A stretch of DNA of 64,000 nt from Topomyia yanbarensis. Taxonomy: Eukaryota; Arthropoda; Insecta; Diptera; Culicidae. The stretch covers positions 390,245,037 through 390,309,036 of the forward strand of contig NC_080672.1 of NCBI RefSeq assembly GCF_030247195.1, written 5' to 3'. This document shows, one piece after another, positions 1 through 11,319 of the stretch. Under the pieces are notes generated by a model. The model did not search any database. It was given only the letters and a program-made list of their open reading frames with translations, and was not told the DNA's origin. Within the stretch, counting starts at the first letter, position 1. Every line of letters starts with the position of its first letter. A program made the position numbers and the translations under genes.

Positions 1-934
1 CAATCTTTCTATACTAGAGTCTTTTTCTGACGAAAAAAACGTTTCGAAAAAAAATCAATTTCTACTGCTTTGTTCCTTATCCACTGCACAACTAATACCG
101 GGCGATTTTTAAAAACAGGCCCCTATATAGGCTAAAGGATTAGATTAATTATTTTGCTCATCAAAAGCTTTGCATGTACTATACTGAAAATACCGGTACT
201 TATCTTTATTCAGTACCGGTATTTCGGTACCAGCAATGGGTTCGTATTCCCGGGATTTTCGGTACTGGTACTACCGGTACCACAACCGTAATCAGTAGAA
301 TTCTACCAAAGCCCCGAATACATTTCAAGAAGATTGTCTAAAAAATAGCAAAAAAAACTTATTTTTTCGTCTTAAAAACGACCACTTTTTGAGGCATTCT
401 AATGGAATCGAATGCATCCAAATCGTCCAAGCCCCTAATGCATCCAAATCGCACGAATAGCGAAGACGCAGTGTACTTTCGAAAATGTCCATTACCCGGA
501 GTTGTATCAGAGTGCAATTCCGAAAGCACTTGTATTGAGTTCATCGATGCCAGATTCACTGGAAGTGCTGTATTTTAGAGACTTTTAACAGTTTCTTATG
601 GACAAGCTGCCAGATTCCGACATCTAAAGGCTTTCTAAACAGTAATACTCTTTAGCTGAATTGCACTAAAATGGCTGGTCAGGTAACCGCGAAGCATTAG
701 TATATGCTGCAAAGTAGCAGATGCTTCTTGCAGTATCTTAGCGTTTTGTATGCTTAACTGTTCTAATTCAGCATTCAAAAATCCGTCCAAAAACTTCTGG
801 TCGGTAAACAGCACCAATCCTTCAAAAATGTATTCTAGTTTTATTCAACAATGTCCTAATATAACTAGAATTTACAAAACCGTTCACAAACTTTTGCAGA
901 TACTTTAGACGTATGGCATCCCTCAGTGTATAAA
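1..934. other. A+T-rich intergenic stretch without a gene
   Basis: No reading frame here resembles a known protein; those of 60-106 codons are what A+T-rich random sequence gives. The only structured part is an ACCGGTA palindrome cluster near position 190, listed separately. Confidence 0.6.
188..283. repeat. Cluster of ACCGGTA palindromes
   Basis: AAATACCGGTACT at 188-200 is the exact reverse complement of AGTACCGGTATTT at 212-224, giving a 13-bp stem with an 11-nt loop. Further GGTACTGG and ACCGGTAC copies follow to 283. It could be the subterminal repeat region of a degraded DNA transposon; the family was not recognised. Confidence 0.5.
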
Positions 935-940
935 AAAGAT

Positions 941-1239
941 GAAAGAGGCACTTTCGAATCGATTCAAATTGATTGATTATTTTCTCGCTGATTTCTCTCT
1001 CTATCTGTCTCCAACATAACGATGCAATCAGTCGCCACATTTTAGTCGCTCCGTGACAGTCTTTTGATGTCACTCTGCCCTTTCGTTGCGACGTGTGTAC
1101 ACACACTTGAATATGAATTGACAATTGTAGAGTGCAGATCAAAAGCTATTGATGATTACAACATTAAATTTCTGGTGCAAGCATGGTCGAATAGCGAAAA
1201 TTGTAAGCACAAGTTGATAGATAATTGATTTAATGACTT
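941..1239. repeat. Direct repeat, copy 1 of 2
   Basis: This segment starts GAAAGAGGCACTTTCG and contains CAGTCGCCACATTTTAGTCG, TTGACAATTGTAGAGTGC and a GATAATTGATTTA end. The same blocks recur in the same order at 1437-1989. It is a duplicated non-coding segment of unknown type. Confidence 0.7.
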
Positions 1240-1436
1240 AAATGATTAATTGGCTAATATGTGGTTTTCCAGCAATCGGTATACGATTGAAAAAAAACGA
1301 CGATACCATCACAGTTTATCCTATTGCTAGTTTTTATGTTTGCTTCATATTAGTAAGGTTAATAATACAAGTGTGTCAAATAAATTTACGATCTGGTGTA
1401 TGCCAACGTTTCCGCATTTCAGTTAACCTGAAAGGT

Positions 1437-1989
1437 GAAAGAGGCGCTTTCGGGTCGATTTCAATTGACTTCTTATTTTCCCGCTGATTTCTGTTAATCT
1501 CTCTCTATATCTTCCGCGTAATCTCTCTCCCTCTCTCTCTATATGTTCCGCGCTCTCTTTCTTTCTCCCCCCCCCCCCCCCCCTCTCTCTAATTTAATCC
1601 ATAACAAACCCTCAATAAAACAATGAACGACAATGCATCGTACAATTGTTCAGAACGTATCGTTGCTCTCTGGGGTGACGTTCTCATGGGTAACTTAAAG
1701 ACGTTTGCGGACATGTTGGCACATGCTACATATCGACAATATGAAATCGAAACGTTTATTCCCAACATACCGTCTTGAAGATGTAACCAGTCGCCACATT
1801 TTAGTCGCTGCGTAAAAGTCTATTGATGTCGCTCTTCTCTTTCGTTGCGACCCATAAGGTTTCTGTATTGACAATTGTAGAGTGCGAATTAAATGCTGTT
1901 GTTGATTACAACTTTAAGTTTCTGGTGTAAACATGGTCGAAAAACGAAAATTGGAAGTAAAAGTCAATAGATAATTGATTTATTGACTT
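1437..1989. repeat. Direct repeat, copy 2, with internal insertion
   Basis: It begins GAAAGAGGCGCTTTCG and ends with the same GATAATTGATTTATTGACTT block as copy 1. Roughly 280 bases between about 1497 and 1777, including a CT microsatellite, have no counterpart in copy 1. Either copy 2 gained them or copy 1 lost them. Confidence 0.65.
1500..1590. repeat. CT microsatellite with a run of 17 C
   Basis: CTCTCT tracts flank an uninterrupted C17 run at 1567-1583. The run length is prone to sequencing or assembly error. The C-strand could form an i-motif and its complement a G-rich structure. Confidence 0.85.
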
Positions 1990-2015
1990 CTGTGATTTAT
2001 TGTATGTTTTTTCAC

Positions 2016-2190
2016 CAGGACCCGAACAGTAAAAAATCTGTGTCAAGTTTCCCGAAAAACTGTGAAATATAGAGTTATTTTAAAAAACCTGTAGAAATCT
2101 GTGCAAATTTTCATGAAAAATAATCTGTAACCAAAAATCGATCAATAAATCTGCGACATTACAGAAAAATCTGTGAATGTGGTAATCCTG
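2016..2190. mobile_element. Degraded hAT-like MITE, copy 1
   Basis: It starts CAGGACCCG and ends GGTAATCCTG, with repeated AATCTGTGA motifs and the block ACATTACAGAAAAATCTGTG shared exactly with the better-preserved copy at 59841-60088. The flanks (TTTTTCAC and GTTTTCGT) are only a weak match for an 8-bp duplication, so this copy is older or altered. It encodes no protein. Confidence 0.65.
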
Positions 2191-2228
2191 GTTTTCGTTT
2201 CGACAGTAAAAATTACATCAAGGCTCTT

Positions 2229-2760
2229 TTGCGGCGTACCTGTACAGTTTCTGCTGACTTCAGGGTTTGCAAGATGAGATCGCCTTCACGAGAAGTGGAG
2301 TGCTTGCTGAAAGATAAAATATTCCTCGATCAAACTGAAGTTTATTCTATTCAGTTTCACCATATACGTAACTACGTACTGACAGGATTCAGGAACTCCG
2401 GCTTAGTACAACAATGTGTTTTCCTTAACAGCATGAAATATATTGTTGAGTGTGAAAAATTAGAGTTAAGATCTGTCACCAATCGGAGTCGATTACACTT
2501 CGCGTCACAATACGGAAAAGTCAAAGAGGAGAAATGGAGTAACTTCTGCCCAAATGTTTGCACTGGGGTTCAAGTGGAAATGCTGTTGAAACACCCTATT
2601 CCTTCCTTTATGACCCTGAAACCTGGCTCTATTTGTGCTCAGACCACGCTGCGTTTTTATGATAATCAGTCTCCAACGTGTTAGTACAGCACACAATCTG
2701 CGTATTGCGAAAAACCCTGCGACGGATTACCTAAGAATGAAGTAAGTGAGCCAAAATTTC
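2229..2760 (+). pseudogene. LINE ORF1 (gag-like) fragment with decayed zinc knuckle
   Basis: This 151-codon frame resembles ORF1, the gag-like RNA-binding protein of Jockey/I-type non-LTR retrotransposons. Visible pieces in order are DQTEVYSIQFHHIRNYVL, ASQYGKVKEEKWSNF, then KHPIPSFMTL. After the stop at 2682 the frame continues through what should be a C-x2-C-x4-H-x4-C knuckle. There the second Cys reads Ser and the His reads Tyr, so zinc binding is lost. A second, more diverged relative lies on the minus strand at 17400-18270, and an RT fragment sits at 3440-3925. There is no start codon context or complete length, so this is a dead 5'-truncated piece. The family assignment is by motif memory; the exact clade is uncertain. 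Confidence 0.7.
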
Positions 2761-2790
2761 TTAAACGGACCACCCAACGTAGATAAAATC

Positions 2791-3416
2791 CCATTTTCGA
2801 TGGAAGATCCAATTTTTGGGAACTATTTAGAATTACAAAACCAAATCCAGATAGGTTTTGCGAAAGACATAATATTGATATTTGAAGTTTTTAGCCCCTT
2901 TATTTTTAAAAAGTTACTACAGGTGACCTAGTTGACCGATTTTAACGAACTAATCAGCAATGAAATTGTCGTAACACGCAGATTGCTCGTGATTTTTTTC
3001 GTTGTGCAGAGCAACTTTTCAAATAAAAGTTTTGAATTTTGTTAAAAATTATGAACTTATTTTGTATATTTTTTTTAACAATTGTTTATAACAAAATGAA
3101 ATAAAAAGGTGTTCTGCCCCTCTTTTGTTCATAACCCTTTTTTAATTTCATTTTGTTATGAACAATTGTTAAAAAATAGTAGCTTTTCAGAACGTTAAAA
3201 ATCACGAACAATCTGTGTCTTACGACAGTTGCATTGCTGGTTAGTTCGTTAAAATCGATCAACTAGGTCGCTCTGAGTAGTATTTTTTTTAAAAATAAAC
3301 AGGCAAAGAACTTCGATTGTCAATATTGGGGTCAAAAAAAAATTCCGTAAAACCCATCTGGACTTAGGTTTTGGATGCCAAATATTATCAAAAAATTGGA
3401 TCTTCTATGAAAATGG
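2791..3416. mobile_element. Fold-back element with about 300-bp arms
   Basis: CCATTTTCGATGGAAGATCC at the left matches the reverse complement of the right end, GGATCTTCTATGAAAATGG. Pairing continues through TAACGAACTAATCAGCAATG and ACAATTGTTTATAACAAAAT to a short centre near 3115. A clear target duplication was not seen. It has no coding capacity. Confidence 0.75.
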
Positions 3417-3439
3417 CGGACCCATCCCCAGAGATAGTT

Positions 3440-3925
3440 GAATGTTAAAACTTAAGCAATAGTTTGACCAATTAATTGAAGCTGTAATGGCTCTAGTTCA
3501 CACTTCCTTGAAAATACGACTGGTTGTGGTTTTCTCCGTGGAGTATTCGATACCCAGCTGGAGCGCCTGAACAGACAAACTGTCCAAAGTATCTTGTAAT
3601 TGTTCTTGCAAATCGGTTCCCATTTTCTCGTACTACTTAGGGATACAAGACAACTTTTCGATCGACCGATATAAGTTGTAGTCGGAAGCTTGTCTGGAAG
3701 GAACTTGTTGAATAAATTCAGCAAACACCTTTTCGCAGAGTCAGGTAGATTGTTCAACAAATTGAATTCAATTCTGTGTAACCCTGGAGCACTATTGTTA
3801 CATGACAAGAGAACAAGTGAAAGCTCCACCATCAAAAACGGTGGTTCGTTTGACAGAGTATGGGCAGAGTTTCTTGGAAAAATTGAATATCTAGCAGTTT
3901 GAATATTCCACGCTTTCATAAGTGC
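3440..3925 (-). pseudogene. LINE reverse transcriptase fragment, frameshifted
   Basis: The minus strand reads FNLLNNLPDSAKRCLLNLFN, a stretch typical of the finger region of Jockey/I-type RTs. Further on, the next frame reads LQLGIEYSTEKT and the original frame VVFSRKCELEPLQLQLIGQT, which belong downstream of the catalytic core. The catalytic YADD part is therefore missing, and at least two frame changes occur. Upstream on the minus strand, about 3925-4010, WCRFVDELSKETSITTFW-like residues suggest the EN-RT linker. It abuts the fold-back at 2791-3416. It is a dead fragment, possibly of the same LINE family as the ORF1 piece at 2229, but on the opposite strand. Confidence 0.65.
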
Positions 3926-4489
3926 TGTTGCGATGACCCAAAAAGTGATTATCGATGTTTCTTTCGATAGTTCGTCAACGAACCGGCACCAATATCTGCA
4001 TTCAAGCGTTTAAGCTTTCAAGAATTCTTTGCATGCGAAGATCTTCTCCGAGTACACGTCAGAGGAGTTAAAAGTGCTCTAGCGCGCTAAGAGAGCAGGA
4101 ATTCGAATTTTTCTGGACTCAAATTTCCGAGGTCAGGAGCTACTAGCTTCGGGTTTGCACTAGTACTTCCTCGAACGGTTATTTTTAAAGAACAACGAAG
4201 GGACATTTAAAAACGAATCATCCTATTTCTATTGCTTCTAGGCACATCAGAAGATGTTCTTTCCTGGGGGTCATCAGAATCGCATAAGTAATTAAACAAG
4301 CTCTCTCTAGCATTTCTGCAAAAAGATCGCTTAGAGCGCCCCTGAAGGAAATGTTATAGTTTCTCTTCGCTCTTTCTGTACGCGGGACACCTTATTGCCA
4401 CAATGAGTGGCTGTGTGTCCCAATTGTTTGCAATTGATGCAGTTCATGACTCACATCACAAAAGGCGAACAGACCTAGCACCCGAAAAA

Positions 4490-5640
4490 AATCTGATTTG
4501 ACATATGTATTCTTCTCGTCAGCTGCGACTGATGCTGAGTGCAATCGTTTGCAGTACAGTATTTTCACTGGTTGAAGCATGGGATCTTTAAGGCAACCAA
4601 ACATGTGTTCCAGTAGATCCGCGCAATTCAAACTCCAGTCGGAAAACACGCCATCGCTTTCGAACTGGTTTGCTGGTATGTAGACTAGTAGACTACTTCA
4701 AACTATTTACCACCACCCTAACCTTATCAGGGCGAATTAGCGATATTTCTGTCACGACCAAATATATTTCAGTTAGTACTCTAGAAAACTTCAATGGATT
4801 TAAACATTTTTGTCTGACCCGGAAAAATCACAATGGGCTCGACTGAGGAGTATGAATTATATGGCGCCATCCACCTCACCATGAGACGAATCTTCTATAC
4901 GGCTCTAGAGCCCAGTGCAGTATGGTAGGAGGGACAGGAATGAGGAAAGTAAGATAGTAGCGGTACTTCTTTGTTTCGCGGTATCCACTGCTGCACGACT
5001 GTTCGAATCACAGTTATTCATACACAAAAGAAAGAAAATGCCAAAACCTCTAACAGGCGGAGTGCACAAAAGATAACCTTGTAAGCGGATTAGCTACCTG
5101 TGCACTATACGGTACAGCGTATTACTGCCCGAACTACGGAGAGCGTCTTAGCGGTCCGAGAGTCACAGTACGAATGGCGTTTTCTTTTTTGTTGTCTTTC
5201 TAGCCCTCAAATCGTCCATATTCTCGGGAAAAGTAAAAATACTGCTTTCCGGGGATTTAACATCACGTTTCCATGGTACTCGGAGTGAAATTGGCTGCAG
5301 TTGTGACTTCAGCTGTGATTTTTCAAGGTGGCTCACAACTGAGTATAAAAAGTGTTCCACAACCGGCGCAATGACACTACATTTTTCGTCCGCTCGATGA
5401 TTTCACAAAAATCGTACTTGTACGATTAATTACATTTCTAATACTTATTTTGTGAATGTTTACCCTGAGCACAGAAAAAGCGGACATATATTTTTGGTCC
5501 AGAGTGCGCTCCAAAACTAGCGTAGGGAAAGCTCTTTAGCGCTAGCAAATAGTATACGTCAAAAATGGCGGGTGTCCGGCAACTAAGGACACCCTCCTGA
5601 GGGATTCCATGGCAAAGTGGCCAACCATAAAATATTATAC
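4490..5640. repeat. Dispersed duplicate, copy A, split by about 450 bp
   Basis: Blocks such as CGCGCAATTCAAACTC, CTACTTCAAACTATTTACC and CTTATCAGGGCGA in 4490-4890 recur in order at 5870-6275. The homology then resumes at 5345-5640 and matches 6280-6470. About 450 bases (4895-5340) interrupt copy A. GGGACACC motifs occur at the edges. No coding capacity or family was recognised. Confidence 0.6.
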
Positions 5641-5863
5641 CATCTCCTATTCGAACAAAACTTTGCAGTTGTTTTTTGGACATGTATCTCCATGATTTCA
5701 TCTAGCAATTAGGCAATTTTTACACAAGAGCATTTTTTTAGAAGGGCGTAGAGCTTTTTACATGCAGTGTTCGGTTACGGTATTGTAGTTGAATGAAATA
5801 AATATGCTAATAGCTTACTATTGGGTTATATTTCATTGGCTGAAATTTTGGAAAGGATCGGTC

Positions 5864-6470
5864 CACTAGGTAATTGTCTTCAGCATTTTGTTTCCGCGAT
5901 GCAATTTGATGTGGGACACCCCTTATCTTCACTGGTGGAAGCACGGGGTCTTCAAAACAGCCAAACCCTTGTTTCATCGGATTCGCGCAATTCAAACTCG
6001 AAACGGAAACGACGCCATCGATTTCAATCTGGTTCGCTGGTACGCAGACTCGTCTTAGTAAATGACCCCGTAGCCAGCAAAATCATTTGCCTACTTCAAA
6101 CTATTTACCACCATCCTAAGCTTATCAGGGCGAGTTTTCGATATTTTTGTCCAACTGATAATAGGTCCTTTAGAACTCTAGAAATCTCCAAAAGATTTTT
6201 AAAAAATTGCATTTGGCCCGGAAAAAGGGCCCGATTAAGGAGCATCCATCTCACCTTGGGGCCCACAATCGGATGCAAAAAGTGATCCACATGGATGGAT
6301 AGATTTTTGCACACCCTCTTTCTATGATTTCAAGGAATATTCATTTAAATTTAGAAATACCACTTTTAGGTTAACTTTTCAACACTGTGTCAAAAACAGA
6401 AAAATCAGATATATTTTGTTTTGGTCCTGAGTGATATAAAAAACTATAAAACAGGGACACCCCCTATGAA
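5864..6470. repeat. Dispersed duplicate, copy B
   Basis: This is the uninterrupted partner of copy A. A 154-codon frame at 5821-6285 lies inside it, but copy A does not keep that frame open, so it is not treated as a gene. Confidence 0.6.
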
Positions 6471-7490
6471 GAAACAGTTCAACGGACAACTGAACTTGCT
6501 CTTATATTTAGACAAGCTCATCAACCACAGGTCATTGACCTTCTACTCAGTGCACCGCCTCCTTGCTCCGTCTTAGTCGGATTTAATGCAATCTTTCTTT
6601 GTTCATGTAAGACCTCGTAGTCCACAAAGGAGAACAAAGATCACTTCCAAGTCCTTCCCTCTGTCTGATACGATAATCACATAATGCCTTGATGATGATG
6701 ATGATGATGCCCGGTTCTGCAGATGTGTGTACCTTTTAAACGGGAGAACAATTCATTTACGATTTACAGCACTTGCACTGCCTGGGCAGTAGTTGAGAGG
6801 GCAAATCAAAATTAAATCAACATGACAAAATGTGAGTCTTTATGTACACACAGGTCTGTGCCGAGTACGTTCAACGTTTAACGAAGTAGAATGAAAGTAA
6901 ATGTAATTGGAGGTAATTTCCTCCCTTTTAGTTAGGACTCATTCAACGATAGTAGATCAATTCATGATAGGATGGTTCGCTCGTGAACCGGTTGTTTTCT
7001 TGTAATTTAATGTATCTTGATTCGCCATAGATAATTCAACTAAAGACGGTAATGTGTTTAAGAAATAAGCTAATCCGAGCAAGCAATGCGGTTCTTAAAT
7101 CGCAAAAAAACCTGCTACCGACAAACCGCAAACCGATGTCACTCATTATTCGTATGATAATTGAAACCACACACAAGTCAGTTCCACTCAAATCTGATAA
7201 GATAATTTGACAGATACAACGAGTAGCACTTTTACCTCGCCGTCGGCTGTCATCTCACATCGCCCATATTGCACCTCTTCCGCCTCCCGCCGAATACTAC
7301 CTCCGATTCGTACAAAGTTCAAATCGCTCAACCACTTGACAATAATCCGAGGTGGGTTTTAAATCATCATGCTCTGTGACTCAGCACACCTTCCTTCCAC
7401 CCACCCACGCAAGCATAGAAACGTCGTGTGCATAAACCGGTCATCACACACACACGCTGAAACCCCGGTTTCCCTCACGCCAACAACGGA
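6471..7490. other. Intergenic, no gene seen
   Basis: A short GAT microsatellite lies at 6691-6709 and a CA run at 7447-7455. The rest looks like single-copy sequence within this window, with no recognisable coding or RNA gene. Confidence 0.5.
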
Positions 7491-8155
7491 TTGGTTGACG
7501 AATTGAACAAAAACAACAACAATAATAACAACGCCAACACCAAACGAGAGGTATATAAATTACCACTCATCGATAATATGCATTCGGCGCTGCGCTGGAA
7601 GGTGTTGTTGTGGGACGACATGGGTCCGAAGCAGACAGAAGAAAAAAATCGGCTCCAGCCGAAACTCGCGACCAGAAATTATGTTCGTCGAAAAAAAAAA
7701 CCGAATTTCGTTAACGACCTTAATCTCAGATTGGAGAAGGCGGCACATGGGAAAGCATAATCATTTTTTTTGTAAAGTTATTCACACGAAGCCTGACTGC
7801 ATGAGGGGGTACTCCAGAGTGACGGCGGTTATCACGTACGACGGACGGGTTCACGAGGTGAGCTTGATTCTCCAAGCCAAGTGTCCACCCACGCGTGTTT
7901 TTTTTCTCGAATCAGTCGAGGTGAGATTTGCGCTAGTTCGTCGTGTATTCCGTTCAATCTGGCTTCGGTTTTCAACGGCGAATGAGGATTTCGAAAAACG
8001 TTTCCATTATGGGGCCTTTTCTTGGAATTTCGCGGCAATCAAACGGGTACGAGGATGGCGACGACGACGACGAAGCGCGGCACAATGATGACCGTTTGAG
8101 ACAGTTACGAGGAAGTGGAGTGATGTGGTTTTTTTATTTTTTGGGAATTAAGTAG
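7491..8155. other. Locally less A+T-rich block with overlapping frames
   Basis: Several frames of 60-135 codons overlap on both strands, including one with an Asn run from an AAC/AAT repeat (about 7505-7535) and a GACGACGACGACGA tract near 8060. No frame has a recognisable domain, and none stands out. It may be untranslated or exonic host DNA, but I cannot support a gene call. Confidence 0.3.
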
Positions 8156-9000
8156 GCCCAGTTCCAATGCTATGCCGATGGTTTGTGGCGTCGGAGACGC
8201 CAACGCACATGCTGCCTTTCTATTTAGACGTAATGATTAAGTATATCTTGAAGGAATTTTAGTTGTTTGTGTAGTCACAAAGACGGTTGGGTAACGAATG
8301 TACGAGATGAGAATTTGTTGGAACGTCATCTGTCGTCAATTTGTATTATAAAGCAGTTTCAGAATCTAGATTCGTCGAGTTTAATTTTTATTAGAAGTTG
8401 GATTAGAATGTTATGACATCTTGGAAATAAGTAAGCTGAATAAATGATTTAAATAAAAAGCACTCTAAAGTACTAGATACAGATTCCGTGTTTTTTTTCA
8501 ATTTATGGCGAATTTGATTGAAGGACATTTTGGACAGCGGTAAAAATGGAATATGTATTTACTATACCTGGATTTAAAAAAAATAATATCAATCTCAACA
8601 TGTGTCCTTCGAATCTTTCGCGCGAAATTTACCAACACGTATTTTTCCGCGGTGGTACGACATTTTCATTGCTCCCAGATAATACCGGAGGGTCATTTGG
8701 TTATCCATACTATCGTCATTGCTGATGTCTTCCAGATCTCGGTTGATTGTTTTTGTTTGCTTTTTTGGTTTGCGAGTTACGGTTGTGATACTATCCTTTT
8801 TGATATTTGTTTCGTTCAGGGCTTTAATTTGGGAGCGTTTTTAGTGTAATTCGCCGTATTTCTTAGAATATGCTAAAAATCCTACAAACCCGAAGAATAA
8901 TACACAACTTCGCTTTAATCCATATATGTTAATTAAATCGAAAAAAGACTCAGATGACAAATTGAGGCATTGAAATAATTATCCAGTTAATAATATTTTA
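8156..9000. other. Intergenic, no gene seen
   Basis: A small hairpin, GGCGTC-GGA-GACGCC, lies near 8188-8202. Nothing else was identified. Confidence 0.5.
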
Positions 9001-9019
9001 AACCCAAAAAGTAGATTTG

Positions 9020-9185
9020 TTTCGAAAAATTGGATTTTAATGTTTCGTGTTCCACTCGTCAGTAACTGGGACCAACTTGCTGCCCAACTATATATCCAAA
9101 CTAACATCAAAATTGGGCGCCAGTTAGACACTAAATCCAAACAGCTCACGTAACATATGTGAACGCCTAAAGCAACTGGCTGGTA
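9020..9185. mobile_element. Half-copy of the CGTCAGTAACT fold-back family
   Basis: CGTCAGTAACTGG, TATATCCAAACTA, AAATCCAAACAG and GAACGCCTAAAGCA correspond block by block to one arm of the inverted-repeat element at 58795-59250. The opposite arm is absent here. Confidence 0.6.
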
Positions 9186-9501
9186 CCGAGTGATGCCTCA
9201 TTGAAAAAATATATATTTTGCATATAACTCGGGTGATTTGCATTTGATCAAAATACCAAAACATCCCGACTCCAACAATAGAATACAAAGAGTGAAGTAA
9301 TCGATAAACTGTAAGTTTGGTCATATTCCAAGTCTTCCTAAACTTTCATCCCTCAAATGCTGGTTCTTCCTTCGGTACTATGGCGTCAAATAACCAGGTC
9401 CTTGCTAATTGAATGTCATTAGAACATATAAAACTTATATAAGGATAATTATAAAGTTTATGCAATTCAATTCCACCATATACGAAATGTTGCAGTGATA
9501 G

Positions 9502-10022
9502 TAGAGAAATTTCACGAAGATTCATCCGAAAATCTCTATAATCGTGATCGACCATCTTAGATTCCGATGAAATTTTACGGGTTACACCGGCATAAAAGAT
9601 TCTACGTTTTCCACAGTTAATAAGATTATTTTGACTCAAGAGCAATTTTTAAAAAGGGCGTCGATGTTTCTACGTGCATTATTTCAATTTTTTTGTTCGA
9701 TTACTTTAATTTATCCAGCAAAACTATCTGAGAACGAGTTACAAAGAATGAATACTTCACGAAAAAAATAAACACTGAAATTTTTTTTTTGTAATTTTTT
9801 ACAAAAACGAAAATTTATGTTAAAAATTTAAAACCAATTTTTTTAATTTTTCGTATTTTGTCAACAAAAACCTAAAGAGAAAAGAAACATTTTGAATGTG
9901 ATTATATGATGGAGAACTTATGGGTAAAAAAGTTTTTCCAGCAATAACTTCATACTTATTTTTAACTTTCATAGTAATTGACATACAAAACTGTAATTTT
10001 ATTACAGAAAATAATTCTAAGT
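9502..10022. mobile_element. Half-copy of the 985-bp TA fold-back
   Basis: CCGAAAATCTCTATAATCGTG, CCACAGTTAATAAGATTATT, AACTATCTGAGAACGAGTTAC and ACATTTTGAATGTG match the left arm of 23688-24672 in order. The right arm is missing, since the sequence changes at 10023 to an unrelated unit. Confidence 0.7.
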
Positions 10023-10023
10023 A

Positions 10024-10345
10024 GGGCGATGAACCCATTTCCGCCATGTTTCTATTATCACCCTACCCATTTGAAACCGTTGGTTTGAGCAGTGTCTGCC
10101 ATCGTTGTTCAACGCATTGAGTCAAATGATAGCCCAACAATAGGGGCACTCAATTCGAGTTTTCGTTGCACTCAAACACGAGAATTTCACTGCTTTCAGC
10201 GCATATGTGTTATTATATTGGTTCTTAGCAACGAAGCAAAGCTGTTGATGTCAATTTTTACGCATTCCATTGATTGTAAGCCGCGAAATTTATGGATTAG
10301 TGAGGTACCCTGCTTAGTATGGTGATAATAGGCACTTTACCCTAT
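10024..10345. mobile_element. Possible small inverted-repeat element
   Basis: CTATTATCACC near the left end faces GGTGATAATAG near the right end, with partly matching AGGG...GATGA termini. The similarity is patchy, so this is a weak call. Confidence 0.3.
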
Positions 10346-11319
10346 CATCCCTCCCCTAGAGTGAGGGGTTTGACGGTATTGCAAACATCATTGAGCATTT
10401 TGTGTGCATCAGTGTTAAAGAACCTCTGACAGACAATTGCTTTAAGATGGTTATTGCATTACACCTCGATGGTGATGCATCGAGGAGACCGAGAGGGCTT
10501 GTGGGCCTTTTTCGTGTTTTGTGTTTTTTCATACTCTGCGCCTGTCCATACTAACGCTCAACCACTGGCCTGTGTGAGTTGGCGTGGTCGGCTGGCGAGT
10601 CGACGTGGATTGACTTTTGCGGTGGGCCGTGTTTGAAGACATTGTTCCACAGTTTAATGACAGTGTTGGTGGGCTGGGCTCACAGTGGGAGTCATTGTGT
10701 GTCCATTTATCGGTCGACTTCGTCATCGTGCACAGACTATTAGTTGTCGTTTTGTAATAATTGTAGCTTTTAGTACTAGTGTGCAATTATTATGTGTTAG
10801 TCGTATGTTTATCTGTGTATGTGTTCGTCTTAGTATTTGTGACAGTTGGGTCAGGGAATGGATGCAGAACTGGCATATATGATAGAATAGTGACTAATAC
10901 TTCCGGTGTTCAATTTGTGTACTCGATTCTATTCATTCGGGAAAGTCGGATTGGATAAATTAAGGTATAATTAATTTACCGATGCACGTGAATCATACAT
11001 TCCCGGTCAGCATAGTATGATGAAATTCTAACAGAATGCAATTGTAATTAATGGTAAATAAACAACATTTGCTGCATATAGACGAGTTAAAGTAGATTGA
11101 TTGCATGTTACAAGTGTTTTTTTATTCTACTTCATTAGTCAGCTTCATTTGTACTTTTATTAGTTTGCTTTTCCGTTACTCATGTATACCAAAATGGTAT
11201 CGGTCAATTTATAAACTTCTAATCATTCTGTCTGCATCTTTTTTCTTTCTTTATTTGGCATGTTGTGATTCCTTTTATTACTATATCTCTATAATATACT
11301 ATATCTGTACTCATTTGGT
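10346..11319. other. Intergenic, G/T-rich in part
   Basis: About 10450-10870 is richer in G and T than its surroundings and could be a LINE untranslated end, but no protein fragment supports that. GACGGTATTGCAAACATC near 10371 recurs at 35479. Confidence 0.4.

Noticed and set aside
5821..6285. 154-codon plus-strand frame
   Set aside because: It lies in a duplicated non-coding segment, and the other copy is closed by stops and indels in this frame.
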